From Pseudomonas marginalis (GTDB taxonomy: Bacteria; Pseudomonadota; Gammaproteobacteria; Pseudomonadales; Pseudomonadaceae), in NCBI RefSeq assembly GCF_001645105.1, contig NZ_LKEG01000053.1, forward strand, positions 68,253 through 132,252: 64,000 bases of DNA. The letters are read 5' to 3'. Every line of letters starts with the position of its first letter. Position 1 is the first letter of the stretch. Below, piece after piece: positions 41,146 through 49,947 of this stretch. A program made the translations under genes and the position numbers. The notes beneath the pieces are model-generated. The model did no database searches. It saw nothing but the letters and a program-made list of their open reading frames with translations, and was not told the DNA's origin.

Positions 41146-42321
41146 TCAAGCCTTCTTGCGACTCGCCATTGCCGTCACCGCATAACCAATACACGCCGCC
41201 AGTATCGAACCGGTCAAAATCCCCATCCGGTCCTCACCTGCGAACTCACTGGCACCCGGCACAAATGCCAGCGAACCCACAAACAGGCTCATGGTAAAGC
41301 CGATACCGCACAGGATCGCCACACCAAACACCTGGCCCCAGTTTGCGCCGTTGGGCAGGGCAGCGATGCCGGTCTTGATGGCCAGCCAAGTGAGCCCGAA
41401 CACACCAACGGTCTTGCCGATCAACAGGCCCGCGGCGATGCCCATAGGCACATGGTGAGTGAAGCTTTCCAGGCTGACGCCGGTCAGGGACACCCCGGCG
41501 TTGGCGAAGGCGAACAGCGGCAGGATGGCGTAGGCCACCCACGGGTGCAGGGCGTGCTCCAGCGTGAGCAATGGCGACGGCTCGGCGTTCTTGGTGCGCA
41601 TCGGGATGCAGAATGCCAACGTCACACCGGCGAGCGTCGCGTGCACGCCGCTCTTGAGTACGCACACCCACAGGATCAGCCCAATAATCAGGTACGGTCC
41701 GAGCTTGATCACACCCAGGCGGTTCATCGCGATCAAGGCAATCAAGCACGCACCTGCACCTGCCAGGGCGGCACCGGACAGGTCAGCGGAATAGAAAATA
41801 GCGATCACGATGATCGCGCCCAGGTCGTCAATGATCGCCAGGGTCATCAGGAACAGTTTCAGCGACACTGGCACGCGCTTGCCCAGCAGGGCGAGGACGC
41901 CGAGGGCGAAGGCAATGTCGGTGGCCATGGGGATCGCCCAGCCGGAAAGCGCAGCCGGGTAGTCCTTGTTGATCGCCCAATAGATCAGGGCCGGCACGAC
42001 CATGCCGCCGATGGCCGCTGCGCCTGGCAACACCACTTGCGAGGGTTTTGACAGGTGGCCGTCGAGCAACTCGCGCTTGACCTCCAGGCCGATCAACAGG
42101 AAAAACAAGGCCATCAGGCCATCGTTGATCCATAGCAGCGCCGGCTTGGCGATTTTCAACGCGCCAATCTGTGCCACCACCGGTACATCGAGAAACGCGT
42201 TGTACAGGTGTGACAAAGGCGAATTGTTAATAATCAGCGCCAGCGCCGCAGCCGCGATCAATAACAGGCCACTGGCGGCTTCCAGCTGGAAGAAACGGGT
42301 GAAAGTGCTACGCAGAGCCAA
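41146..42321 (-). CDS. nhaA: Na+/H+ antiporter NhaA
   Basis: A 391-residue inner-membrane antiporter that exports sodium in exchange for protons, with about 12 transmembrane segments. Hallmarks are INDGLMALFFLLIGLEVKRELL near residue 65, the adjacent aspartates of the ion site in ATDIAFALGVLALLGKRVP and IIDDLGAIIVIAIFY, and the C-terminal GIGFTMSLFVGSLAF. Length is normal. Confidence 0.96.
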   Translation of the reverse strand: MALRSTFTRFFQLEAASGLLLIAAAALALIINNSPLSHLYNAFLDVPVVAQIGALKIAKPALLWINDGLMALFFLLIGLEVKRELLDGHLSKPSQVVLPGAAAIGGMVVPALIYWAINKDYPAALSGWAIPMATDIAFALGVLALLGKRVPVSLKLFLMTLAIIDDLGAIIVIAIFYSADLSGAALAGAGACLIALIAMNRLGVIKLGPYLIIGLILWVCVLKSGVHATLAGVTLAFCIPMRTKNAEPSPLLTLEHALHPWVAYAILPLFAFANAGVSLTGVSLESFTHHVPMGIAAGLLIGKTVGVFGLTWLAIKTGIAALPNGANWGQVFGVAILCGIGFTMSLFVGSLAFVPGASEFAGEDRMGILTGSILAACIGYAVTAMASRKKA

Positions 42322-42537
42322 GGGATGCTCTCCAATCCAGATTCAATAGGTGGGTACCCTAACCCGTACCGTTAGTTGTTAAAACAAAAGTTATATTCTT
42401 ATTTGTTATAAGCGGAGCGCTGGGATGAGGTTGTGCTTAAGCCTAGCAATTGTGTGTCCAAACGTGCCGTTACTGTACCTGTGTGGCGTGTAGGAAACCC
42501 CCTAGAATCAAAGCCGAAATCCTTAGAGAAAACCTCC

Positions 42538-43632
42538 ATGAGCGACCACCGTCCCTGGGCCCGCGAAGCCATTCGCATCATTGAAGCCGACTTCCAGCGC
42601 AGCGCCGACACGCACCTGATCCCCTTGCCGTTGCCGGGATTGCCGGGTATCGAGTTGTATTTCAAGGACGAGTCCAGCCACCCCACCGGCAGCCTCAAGC
42701 ATCGACTCGCGCGCTCGCTGTTCCTGTATGCACTGTGCAATGGCTGGCTCAAGCCGGGGGCGCCGGTGATTGAGGCGTCCAGCGGGTCGACGGCGATTTC
42801 CGAAGCCTACTTTGCGCGCCTGCTGGGTTTGCCGTTTATTGCGGTGATGCCGGCCACCACCTCCCAGGAAAAAATCGCGCAGATTGCCTTCTATGGCGGC
42901 AAGAGCCACCTGGTGCAGGATCCGACGCAGATCTACGCTGAGTCCGAACGCCTGGCCCAGGAAAGTGGCGGGCATTTCATGGACCAATTCACCTACGCCG
43001 AGCGCGCCACCGACTGGCGAGCGAACAACAATATCGCCGAGTCGATCTTCCAGCAGATGCGCTTCGAGCAGCATCCGGAACCGAGCTGGTTGATCTCCAG
43101 CCCCGGCACCGGCGGCACCACCGCGACCCTCGGTCGCTACGTGCGCTACCGCCAGCATTGCACCCGCGTGCTGTGCGCCGATGCCGAGCGATCGGTGTTT
43201 TTTGATTTTTATCAGAGTGGCGATGCGAGCTTGCGCCTGGACTGCGGTTCGCGCATCGAAGGCATTGGCCGGCCACGGGTCGAGGCGTCGTTTTTGCCCA
43301 AGGTGATTGATGCGATGGTCAAGGTGCCGGATGCGTTGTCGCTGGCGGCCATGCATTACCTGGCCGAGCGGCTGGGGCGACGGGTCGGCGGTTCCAGTGG
43401 GACCAACCTGATTGGCGCGCTGGTGGCGGCGCAGCAAATGAAAAAAAACGGGGAGTCAGGCTCAATCGTGGCGATCTTGTGTGATGGGGGCGAGCGCTAC
43501 GCCACGACCTACTACGCCCCGGCGTGGCTGGCGGGGCAGGGGTATGAATTGGACGGTTTGATTGCGGCTGTTGCGGCCAGTGTAGAGCGGGGTGAGCCGT
43601 TGCCCGCCAGCATCTTGCGCGCAAATATCTGA
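42538..43632 (+). CDS. PLP-dependent cysteine synthase-family enzyme
   Basis: A 364-residue fold-type II PLP enzyme related to cysteine synthase and to Cds1-type cysteine desulfhydrases. The PLP lysine is Lys54 in HPTGSLKHRLA, the substrate loop is EASSGSTAISEAYFARLLG, and the phosphate-binding loop is SPGTGGTTATLGR. It is longer than CysK (about 320) with an added C-terminal segment. It may synthesise or degrade cysteine. The ATG before SDHRPWARE is chosen because a gagaaaacc site precedes it. Confidence 0.85.
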   Translation: MSDHRPWAREAIRIIEADFQRSADTHLIPLPLPGLPGIELYFKDESSHPTGSLKHRLARSLFLYALCNGWLKPGAPVIEASSGSTAISEAYFARLLGLPFIAVMPATTSQEKIAQIAFYGGKSHLVQDPTQIYAESERLAQESGGHFMDQFTYAERATDWRANNNIAESIFQQMRFEQHPEPSWLISSPGTGGTTATLGRYVRYRQHCTRVLCADAERSVFFDFYQSGDASLRLDCGSRIEGIGRPRVEASFLPKVIDAMVKVPDALSLAAMHYLAERLGRRVGGSSGTNLIGALVAAQQMKKNGESGSIVAILCDGGERYATTYYAPAWLAGQGYELDGLIAAVAASVERGEPLPASILRANI

Positions 43633-43646
43633 CCCGACGCAAAGTA

Positions 43647-43679
43647 AAATATGGGAGGGGCTTGCCCCCTCCCATATTT
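43647..43679. repeat. Compact REP-derived hairpin / terminator
   Basis: A 14-bp perfect stem (aaatatgggagggg and cccctcccatattt) with a 5-base loop cttgc, ending in ttt. The centre is family A REP sequence. It lies between convergent genes and may serve as a terminator for both. Confidence 0.8.
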
Positions 43680-43692
43680 GGATCGCGGTGTT

Positions 43693-45306
43693 TTAGGCTT
43701 CGATGCCCAACATATCCCGGGCCAATGCCTCGGCAATCCGAATCCCATCCACACCCGCCGACAGAATCCCACCGGCATAACCCGCACCTTCACCGGCTGG
43801 GAACAGGCCTTTCACGTTCAAGCTCTGCATCGATTCGTTGCGGGTAATCCGCAGCGGCGATGAGGTACGCGTCTCGATACCGGTCAACACCGCATCGTGC
43901 AGCGAGTAGCCCTTGATCTGCTTCTCGAACGCAGGCAACGCTTCGCGGATCGCCTCGATGGCGAAGTCCGGCAAGGCCAGGGCGAGGTCTCCCAGGGACA
44001 CGCCGGGTTTGTAGGACGGTTCCACACTGCCAATCGCCGTGGACGGCTTGCCGGCGATGAAATCACCGACCAACTGCGCGGGCGCCTCATAGTTGCTGCC
44101 GCCGAGAATGTAGGCGTGGGACTCCAGGCGCTCCTGCAATTCGATACCTGCCAGCGGGCCACCCGGATAATCCACCTCAGGCGTGATGCCGACCACGATG
44201 CCGGAGTTGGCATTGCGCTCGTTACGCGAGTACTGGCTCATGCCATTTGTCACGACGCGGTTCGGCTCTGACGTGGCTGCGACCACGGTACCGCCTGGGC
44301 ACATGCAAAAACTGTAGACCGAGCGGCCGTTCTTGGCGTGGTGCACCAGCTTGTAGTCGGCAGCGCCGAGCTTCGGGTGCCCGGCATACTTACCCAGGCG
44401 TGCGGCGTCGATCAGCGATTGCGGGTGTTCAATGCGGAAGCCCACCGAGAACGGCTTGGCTTCCATGTACACGCCACGACCATGGAGCATGCGGAAGGTG
44501 TCGCGGGCGCTGTGGCCCAGGGCCAGGATCACGTGCTTGGAGAGGATTGGCTCGCCGCCATCGACGACCACGCCGTTCAATTGGCCGTCTTCGATCAGTA
44601 CGTCGGTCACCCGCTGTTCGAAGCGCACTTCACCGCCGAGGGCGATGATTTGCTCGCGCATGTTTTCTACCACGCCGGTCAGGCGGAACGTGCCGATGTG
44701 TGGTTTGCTGACGTAAAGGATTTCTTCCGGCGCGCCGGCCTTGACGAACTCGTGCAGGACTTTGCGACCGTGGAATTTCGGGTCCTTGATCTGGCTGTAC
44801 AGCTTGCCGTCGGAAAAGGTCCCGGCGCCGCCTTCACCGAACTGCACGTTGGACTCGGGGTTGAGTACGCTTTTGCGCCACAGGCCCCAGGTGTCCTTGG
44901 TGCGCTGGCGCACTTCCTTGCCGCGCTCGAGGATGATCGGCTTGAAGCCCATTTGCGCCAGCAACAGCCCGGCGAAGATCCCGCAGGGGCCGAAGCCGAC
45001 GACGATAGGGCGTTCTGTCAGGCCTTGCGGCGCATGGCCCACGACTTTGTAGCTGACGTCCGGTGCGGTGTTGACGTTGCGGTCATCGGCGAACTTGAGC
45101 AGCAGGGCGGCTTCGCCTTTCACGTTCAAGTCGATGGTGTAGATGAAGCACAACTCCGACGACTTCTTGCGGGCGTCGTAGCTGCGCTTGAACAGGGTGA
45201 AGTCGAGCAGGTCATCGCTGGCGATGCCCAGGCGTTGCACGATGGCAGGCCGCAGGTCCTCTTCAGGATGGTCGATGGGCAGCTTGAGTTCGGTGATTCG
45301 TAACAT
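43693..45306 (-). CDS. Uncharacterised FAD-dependent oxidoreductase (COG2509 type)
   Basis: A 537-residue flavoprotein. An N-terminal alpha/beta segment (LPIDHPEEDLRPAIVQRLGI, residues 9-28) precedes the dinucleotide-binding motif VVGFGPCGIFAGLLLAQMG (102-120) and the ILERG ribose contact. The C-terminus has the second FAD motif GLFPAGEGAGYAGGILSAGVDG. The FCMCPGG segment near residue 325 has two cysteines typical of this family. The substrate is unknown. Full length. Confidence 0.85.
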   Translation of the reverse strand: MLRITELKLPIDHPEEDLRPAIVQRLGIASDDLLDFTLFKRSYDARKKSSELCFIYTIDLNVKGEAALLLKFADDRNVNTAPDVSYKVVGHAPQGLTERPIVVGFGPCGIFAGLLLAQMGFKPIILERGKEVRQRTKDTWGLWRKSVLNPESNVQFGEGGAGTFSDGKLYSQIKDPKFHGRKVLHEFVKAGAPEEILYVSKPHIGTFRLTGVVENMREQIIALGGEVRFEQRVTDVLIEDGQLNGVVVDGGEPILSKHVILALGHSARDTFRMLHGRGVYMEAKPFSVGFRIEHPQSLIDAARLGKYAGHPKLGAADYKLVHHAKNGRSVYSFCMCPGGTVVAATSEPNRVVTNGMSQYSRNERNANSGIVVGITPEVDYPGGPLAGIELQERLESHAYILGGSNYEAPAQLVGDFIAGKPSTAIGSVEPSYKPGVSLGDLALALPDFAIEAIREALPAFEKQIKGYSLHDAVLTGIETRTSSPLRITRNESMQSLNVKGLFPAGEGAGYAGGILSAGVDGIRIAEALARDMLGIEA

Positions 45307-45413
45307 GACAGGATCCGGTGGGCGGCGGGCAATGAGGCCGGCTGTTTTGCAAACCGGCGATTATAAGCCCCAAAGGCCGTTTCCCGTCAGGTTAAAAAAG
45401 CACAGGGGTCCAG

Positions 45414-46085
45414 TCAGTCGTCGCGCGAACCGCCAAACGCTGCGCAACCCCGTTGCACCTTGCCGTTGACGCGCAACTCGGCGCTCATGTGCTGCAGGCT
45501 GCCGCTGACCGGGTCGACGCAACGCTGCGGGGCCACCCAAAGTTCGACTTTCTGGTTGTTGGCTTCGGTCATGAGGTTGAAGCGGCCTTCGCCGATTTGC
45601 TCTTCCACATAAGGCACCGCCAGTGGCGGCTGGCCTTCGCGCTGCAGCACCATGCCCTTGGCGGTGACGTTCATCGACCAGGCCGGGTTGTGGCCATTGG
45701 CGCGCAGGATCGTGCGTTTGAAGTCCGGGTCGTTGCAGGCCGAGGTCGAGCGCTCCATGCGGTAGAGCTGTTGCAGGTCCACGCTGCCCTGGGTGCCGCT
45801 GGCAACGCCGGAGAACTGGCCACGCAGGTCAGCGAACAGCGCACCTTGCTGGCCGGCCAGGGAGGCCGCCTCCTGCAGGATGCTGGTGCCGCTGGTGTCG
45901 TTGACCACATAGTTGCGTTTGTCGTTGCACGGCTGGAACAACAGTTTGCCGCCGACCGCCGTGAGTTCGCCCTGCATACGGGTCAGTCCCGCGAGAGAGG
46001 GCTTTGCCGGCTCGCTGTCGAACATCTGGCAGGCGGCGAACAGGGGAAGCAAGGCAAACAGGGCAAGGCTATGGGCGGCACGCAT
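45414..46085 (-). CDS. COG3650-type lipoprotein
   Basis: A 223-residue envelope lipoprotein: signal peptide with lipobox LFAAC (Cys19), followed by two beta-rich halves. The first (GGKLLFQPCNDKRNYVVND) and the second (QRCVDPVSGSLQHMSAELRVNGKVQRGCA) each resemble short MliC/COG3650 beta domains that bind lysozyme or copper-type ligands in other proteins; function here is unproved. Four Cys in the mature part could form disulfides. The start is set directly before the signal peptide. Confidence 0.75.
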   Translation of the reverse strand: MRAAHSLALFALLPLFAACQMFDSEPAKPSLAGLTRMQGELTAVGGKLLFQPCNDKRNYVVNDTSGTSILQEAASLAGQQGALFADLRGQFSGVASGTQGSVDLQQLYRMERSTSACNDPDFKRTILRANGHNPAWSMNVTAKGMVLQREGQPPLAVPYVEEQIGEGRFNLMTEANNQKVELWVAPQRCVDPVSGSLQHMSAELRVNGKVQRGCAAFGGSRDD

Positions 46086-46181
46086 TATCGGGTCTCCAGA
46101 CAAGTGCCGCCACGTTACGCAGACCTGCGTTGCATCACAACCCCGGTCGCCAGCTTCAGTCAATTCCGACAGGCATCCGAT

Positions 46182-46781
46182 TTAACCAACGATAAAGGTC
46201 TGACCCGTCTGCAAGCCTTCGACACTTTTCGCGTAGGCCAATGCCACCTCGGCGCCGGGCGCCGGTTTGTAGCCACGAAAGTACGGCGCATAGCTGCCCA
46301 TGGCTTCCAACAGTACGGTCGGGCTGACGGAGTTGACGCGCAGGCCGCGCGGCAATTCGATTGCGGCGGCTTTTACGAAGGCGTCAATGGCGCCATTGAC
46401 CAACGAAGCCGAAGCGCCGGTGCGGATGGGGTCGCGGTTGAGAATGCCGCTGGTGAAGGTAAACGAGGCGCCGTCGTTGGCATATTCACGCCCGATCAGC
46501 AGCAGGTTGACTTGGCCCATCAGCTTGTCACGCAGGCCCAGCTCGAAGTCGCTTTCGCGCATGTCGCCCAGCGGCACGAAGTTCACGCTGCCGGCTGCGC
46601 AGATCAGGGCATCGAACTTGCCGGTCTGTTCGAACAGTGTGCGGATCGAGGCGCTGTCGCTGATATCCACCCGGAAGTCGCCGCCGCTGCGGCCGATGCT
46701 GATCACTTCGTGACGCTGAGACAGTTCGGTCTTGACCGCCGAGCCAATCGTGCCGCTGGCGCCAATCAATAGGATTTTCAT
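46182..46781 (-). CDS. Short-chain dehydrogenase-like protein without YxxxK
   Basis: A 199-residue Rossmann protein with the NAD(P)-binding motif GASGTIGSAV near residue 8 and an NNAG-like segment CAAGSVNF. The catalytic region is TFTSGILNRDPIRTGASASL: the usual Tyr and Lys of the YxxxK motif are absent at the expected distance from the Ser (Ser and Val/Asn instead). It is transcribed divergently from a LysR regulator with a 104-base gap. A binding or regulatory role, or an atypical enzyme, is possible. Confidence 0.8.
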   Translation of the reverse strand: MKILLIGASGTIGSAVKTELSQRHEVISIGRSGGDFRVDISDSASIRTLFEQTGKFDALICAAGSVNFVPLGDMRESDFELGLRDKLMGQVNLLLIGREYANDGASFTFTSGILNRDPIRTGASASLVNGAIDAFVKAAAIELPRGLRVNSVSPTVLLEAMGSYAPYFRGYKPAPGAEVALAYAKSVEGLQTGQTFIVG

Positions 46782-46885
46782 GGTGCTGTTCCTCCAGGGG
46801 GTAAGTGAAGGGTCAGTCTAGAGTGGCTTTTTGGGTGGATAAACGCGCTAATAGGCAACCTTTGGTTTTCAAATGGAAACAATCC

Positions 46886-47794
46886 ATGAGCGAGATGGAT
46901 GACCTGGCGGCCTTTGCCGTACTGATAGAAGCCGGTAGTTTCACCCTGGCCGCCGAGCAACTGGGCTGCAGCAAAGGGCAGCTGTCCAAGCGGATCAGCC
47001 AGTTGGAGGCGCAGTTTTCCGTGGTATTGCTGCACCGCACCACGCGCAAACTCAGCCTGACTGCCGCGGGTGCGGCGTTGCTGCCCCAGGCCCAGGCATT
47101 GGTGGTGCAAGTGGATCGCGCCCGCCAGGCACTGGCTCGGCTTAAGGATGACCTGGCCGGGCCTGTGCGTATGACGGTTCCGGTGTCGCTGGGCGAAACC
47201 TTTTTCGATGGCTTGTTACTGGAGTTTTCCAAACAGTATCCGCAGGTGCAGATCGAGCTGGAGCTCAACAACCGCTACCGTGATCTGGCCCGGGACGGCT
47301 TTGACCTGGGCGTACGCTCAGGCGCGATTGAAAACGAGCGCCTGGTGGCCAAGCCGCTGCTGGCCTGGCATGAGATGACCTGCGCCAGCCCGGCCTACCT
47401 TGAGCAATATGGTGAACCCGAGACGCCGGCTGACCTGGCCGCGCATATCTGCCTGCTCAACAGTCACTACAGCGGTCGCGAGGAATGGTTGTACCACCAG
47501 CAGCACGAATTGTTGCGGGTGCGGGTCAGTGGCACCTTTGCCTCCAATCACTACAACCTGTTGAAAAAGGCCGCGCTGGTGGGCGCGGGTATCGCGCGCC
47601 TGCCATCCTATGTACTGCCGGCGGAATTGGCTGACGGCCGATTGCGTTGGCTCCTGCGCGATTATCAAACGCGGAGCATGCCGATGTACCTGGTGCACCC
47701 CTATCAGGGCGGCCTGCCGCGTCGCACCCAGGTGTTGGCCGACTACCTGGTGGATTGGTTCAAGCGCAGCGGCGAGGCGCTGGATCGGCTTTAA
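46886..47794 (+). CDS. LysR-family regulator divergent from the SDR gene
   Basis: A 302-residue LysR regulator. The winged helix-turn-helix is at residues 5-65 (AGSFTLAAEQLGCSKGQLSKRISQLEAQF), followed by the CrgA-like substrate-binding domain. It likely controls the divergent short-chain dehydrogenase-like gene. The start at MSEMDDLAAF is chosen; an upstream in-frame ATG at 46805 lacks family sequence. Its stop overlaps the DoxX gene on the opposite strand by 4 bases. Confidence 0.88.
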   Translation: MSEMDDLAAFAVLIEAGSFTLAAEQLGCSKGQLSKRISQLEAQFSVVLLHRTTRKLSLTAAGAALLPQAQALVVQVDRARQALARLKDDLAGPVRMTVPVSLGETFFDGLLLEFSKQYPQVQIELELNNRYRDLARDGFDLGVRSGAIENERLVAKPLLAWHEMTCASPAYLEQYGEPETPADLAAHICLLNSHYSGREEWLYHQQHELLRVRVSGTFASNHYNLLKKAALVGAGIARLPSYVLPAELADGRLRWLLRDYQTRSMPMYLVHPYQGGLPRRTQVLADYLVDWFKRSGEALDRL

Positions 47795-48276
47795 GTGTAG
47801 CAACGGGCGATCAGGTGATCGATGGACACACGTCCCGGCCCTTTGGCCACCAGCAGTAACAGCAGCGCAATCCAGGTGCCATGAGTCGGGTAGGCGTCCG
47901 GGTAGACAAACAGCTGAATCACCAGGGTCATGCCGATCAGGGCCAAGGCCGAAAAGCGCGTGGCGAACCCGACGAGGATCAGCACCGGGAAAAAGTGCTC
48001 GGCAAACGCAGCCATAGGCGCCGCCACTTCAGGCGAAAGCAGTGGCACATGGTATTCACTGCGAAACAGCGGCAGTGTCGAAGCCGCCAGTTTCGGTGTG
48101 CCGAGCTGGAAAGTACCGCTGATCAAATCAATGGCAAAGCCTTCGACTTTGGTTTGCCCGGATTTCCAGAACACCGCGGCAATGGAAAAGCGCGCGACAA
48201 AGGCAATCAGGCTGTAGGGAATTTGCTCGAAGAGTTGTATGACCCGTTTGATCAGGTATGAAGGGTGAGTGTTCAT
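47791..48276 (-). CDS. DoxX-family membrane protein of the bufferin-type operon
   Basis: A 161-residue protein with about four hydrophobic helices; SIAAVFWKSGQTKVEGFAID and FAEHFFPVLILVGFATRFSALALIGM are the DoxX-family signatures. It is the last gene of the DUF2282-DUF692-DUF2063-DoxX operon; its start overlaps the DUF2063 gene by 4 bases. In comparable operons a DoxX protein occupies this place (often called BufD); a role in redox supply or membrane handling is inference. The true start is the ATG before NTHPSYLIK. Confidence 0.85.
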   Translation of the reverse strand: MNTHPSYLIKRVIQLFEQIPYSLIAFVARFSIAAVFWKSGQTKVEGFAIDLISGTFQLGTPKLAASTLPLFRSEYHVPLLSPEVAAPMAAFAEHFFPVLILVGFATRFSALALIGMTLVIQLFVYPDAYPTHGTWIALLLLLVAKGPGRVSIDHLIARCYT

Positions 48277-49049
48277 GGCGATACCTTGTGTTTTAGATGC
48301 AAATGAGTGATGGCGCTGTGGCTGATCAGCAGCGTGAGGCATCGGTGCAGATCGAAGTCGGGTGACGCATCGAGCGCGTGTTCCACGGCTTTTTCTAAGG
48401 TCAGGCCTTGGGCAAGGCTGTTGATAAACGCCACTGAACTTCGATTGATGGCGAAAACCTTGACCTCCAGCCCGTGGCGCAATACCAGCGCACTCTGGGC
48501 GTTCCACGGGTCCAGGGTCGCCAGGCCGCCCTCGGTCTGGTGCGCCGCCCACACCGTCACGACCGCATACGCGGAGTCCAGGGTGCCCACGGACGGGTGC
48601 AGTTGCAGGCGCAGCGCTCCCAGGTCTGCTTGATCTTGCAATGCCAGCAGCACGGCCTGTTGATCCAAGGGGTGGCTGTCGCTCGCGTGATACGCGCAAA
48701 CCCGCAAGCGCTCCAGACGGGCAATATCTGCCAGGTAGGGCACGCTGGCCGCCGGTTCGAAGCCCTGGATGAAATCGGCGAGCGTGCTGCCGTACTCACT
48801 GATCAATGGGCTGGTCGGCGCGTGCCCCTGCACGTAGACGCTCGCCATTGCGCGAAAGAATTCATCGCCCACCAGTTGCAGCGTCACCGGGTATGCCACC
48901 ACCAATGCGTTGATCAGCGCGCTGTGCACATTGTTGCGATACACCGCGAAGCGACTGGCTGGATCGGCACCGTTACTGCTGAACAACCCATCCGGACACG
49001 CCTGTTCCGGCGCCAGCAAGGCCGCGGTGAAGTCGTCATGAAGGCTCAT
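48273..49049 (-). CDS. bufC: DUF2063 partner protein for the DUF692 maturase (BufC/HvfC type)
   Basis: A 258-residue protein. The N-terminal DUF2063 domain (about 5-95) has the motif RFAVYRNNVHSALINALVVAYPVTLQLVGDEFF, typical of HvfC/BufC proteins that dock the precursor peptide to the DUF692 enzyme. The C-terminal part (about 110-250) is a second helical/beta domain. It overlaps both neighbours by 4 bases, indicating strict co-translation. Function is assigned by family and context. Confidence 0.88.
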   Translation of the reverse strand: MSLHDDFTAALLAPEQACPDGLFSSNGADPASRFAVYRNNVHSALINALVVAYPVTLQLVGDEFFRAMASVYVQGHAPTSPLISEYGSTLADFIQGFEPAASVPYLADIARLERLRVCAYHASDSHPLDQQAVLLALQDQADLGALRLQLHPSVGTLDSAYAVVTVWAAHQTEGGLATLDPWNAQSALVLRHGLEVKVFAINRSSVAFINSLAQGLTLEKAVEHALDASPDFDLHRCLTLLISHSAITHLHLKHKVSP

Positions 49050-49924
49050 GGGATCACCTGCGAAAGATGCCAGTCGGCCTGTTCAGCTTCCGTCAGCAGC
49101 ACGCCGAACGCCGGCAACTGATTGTCCCGTTCGATCAGCGTCGCCATCGGGCCGATGCGTGCCAGTACTTGTTCGTAGAGCTGCCACACGGCGTTATCGA
49201 TGGGCGAACCGTGGTCATCGATCAACAGGCGGTCGCCCAGGCTGTCAGCGTCTTCGGCGAAACCGGCCAGATGAATTTCACCCACGGCGTGCAACGGCAG
49301 GGCATCGATGTAGGTGAGTGGGTTGAGCTGGTGGTTGATGCACGACACGTAGACGTTGTTCACATCCAGCAACAGGCCGCACCCGGTACGGCGAATGATC
49401 TCGCTTATGAAATCGGTCTCGTCCAGGGTTGAGCGTTGGAACTGCAGGTAGGTCGACGGGTTCTCCAGCAGCATCGGCCGCTTGAGGGTGCTCTGTACCT
49501 GGTCCACGTGTTCGCACACCCGTTGCAGGGTGGCGCTGTCGTAGGCCAGGGGCAACAGGTCATTGAGGAACACCGGGCCGTGGCTGGACCACGCGAGGTG
49601 TTCGGAAAAGGAGTGGGGTTGATAGCGCTCGATCAGCGTGGCCAACCGCGCCAAGTGCTCACGGTTCAGCGGGCCTTCGCCACCGATGGACAGGCCCACA
49701 CCGTGCAATGACAGCGGGTACTGCTCGCGGATCAACCCCAGGTAGTGATGAAACGGGCCGCCGGCCACCATGTAGTTTTCGGCATGCACTTCAAAAAAAC
49801 CGATATCGGGTGCGGTTTCGAGCACTTCAACGAAGTGCTCGTGCTTGAGCCCTAGCCCGGCCCTGCGTGGGAGGCCGGGCGCCTGAGCCTGGGAGACGGC
49901 TTGCAGGGATGAAAGAGTCATCAT
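49046..49924 (-). CDS. bufB: Multinuclear iron-dependent oxidase, DUF692 (BufB/HvfB/MbnB type)
   Basis: A 292-residue TIM-barrel enzyme of the MNIO family, which oxidises Cys residues of ribosomal peptides. Candidate iron ligands are in conserved positions: His74 (SLHGVGLSIG), Glu154 (LENPSTYL), Asp187 and His198 (LLLDVNNVYVSCINHQLNP), His218 (GEIHLAGF), Asp236/His238 (IDDHGSPI) and Glu265 (IERDNQLP). RAGLGLKHEHF at the N-terminus is a family signature. It follows the precursor gene by 23 bases. The second of two adjacent ATGs could also be used. Confidence 0.93.
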   Translation of the reverse strand: MMTLSSLQAVSQAQAPGLPRRAGLGLKHEHFVEVLETAPDIGFFEVHAENYMVAGGPFHHYLGLIREQYPLSLHGVGLSIGGEGPLNREHLARLATLIERYQPHSFSEHLAWSSHGPVFLNDLLPLAYDSATLQRVCEHVDQVQSTLKRPMLLENPSTYLQFQRSTLDETDFISEIIRRTGCGLLLDVNNVYVSCINHQLNPLTYIDALPLHAVGEIHLAGFAEDADSLGDRLLIDDHGSPIDNAVWQLYEQVLARIGPMATLIERDNQLPAFGVLLTEAEQADWHLSQVIP

Positions 49925-49947
49925 CAGTACTCAGGTTTCGCGAGGGA

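Noticed and set aside
44338..45303. A 321-codon open frame opposite the COG2509 flavoprotein
   Set aside because: The FAD-binding motifs are in the minus-strand frame; the plus-strand product is low in family-like features.
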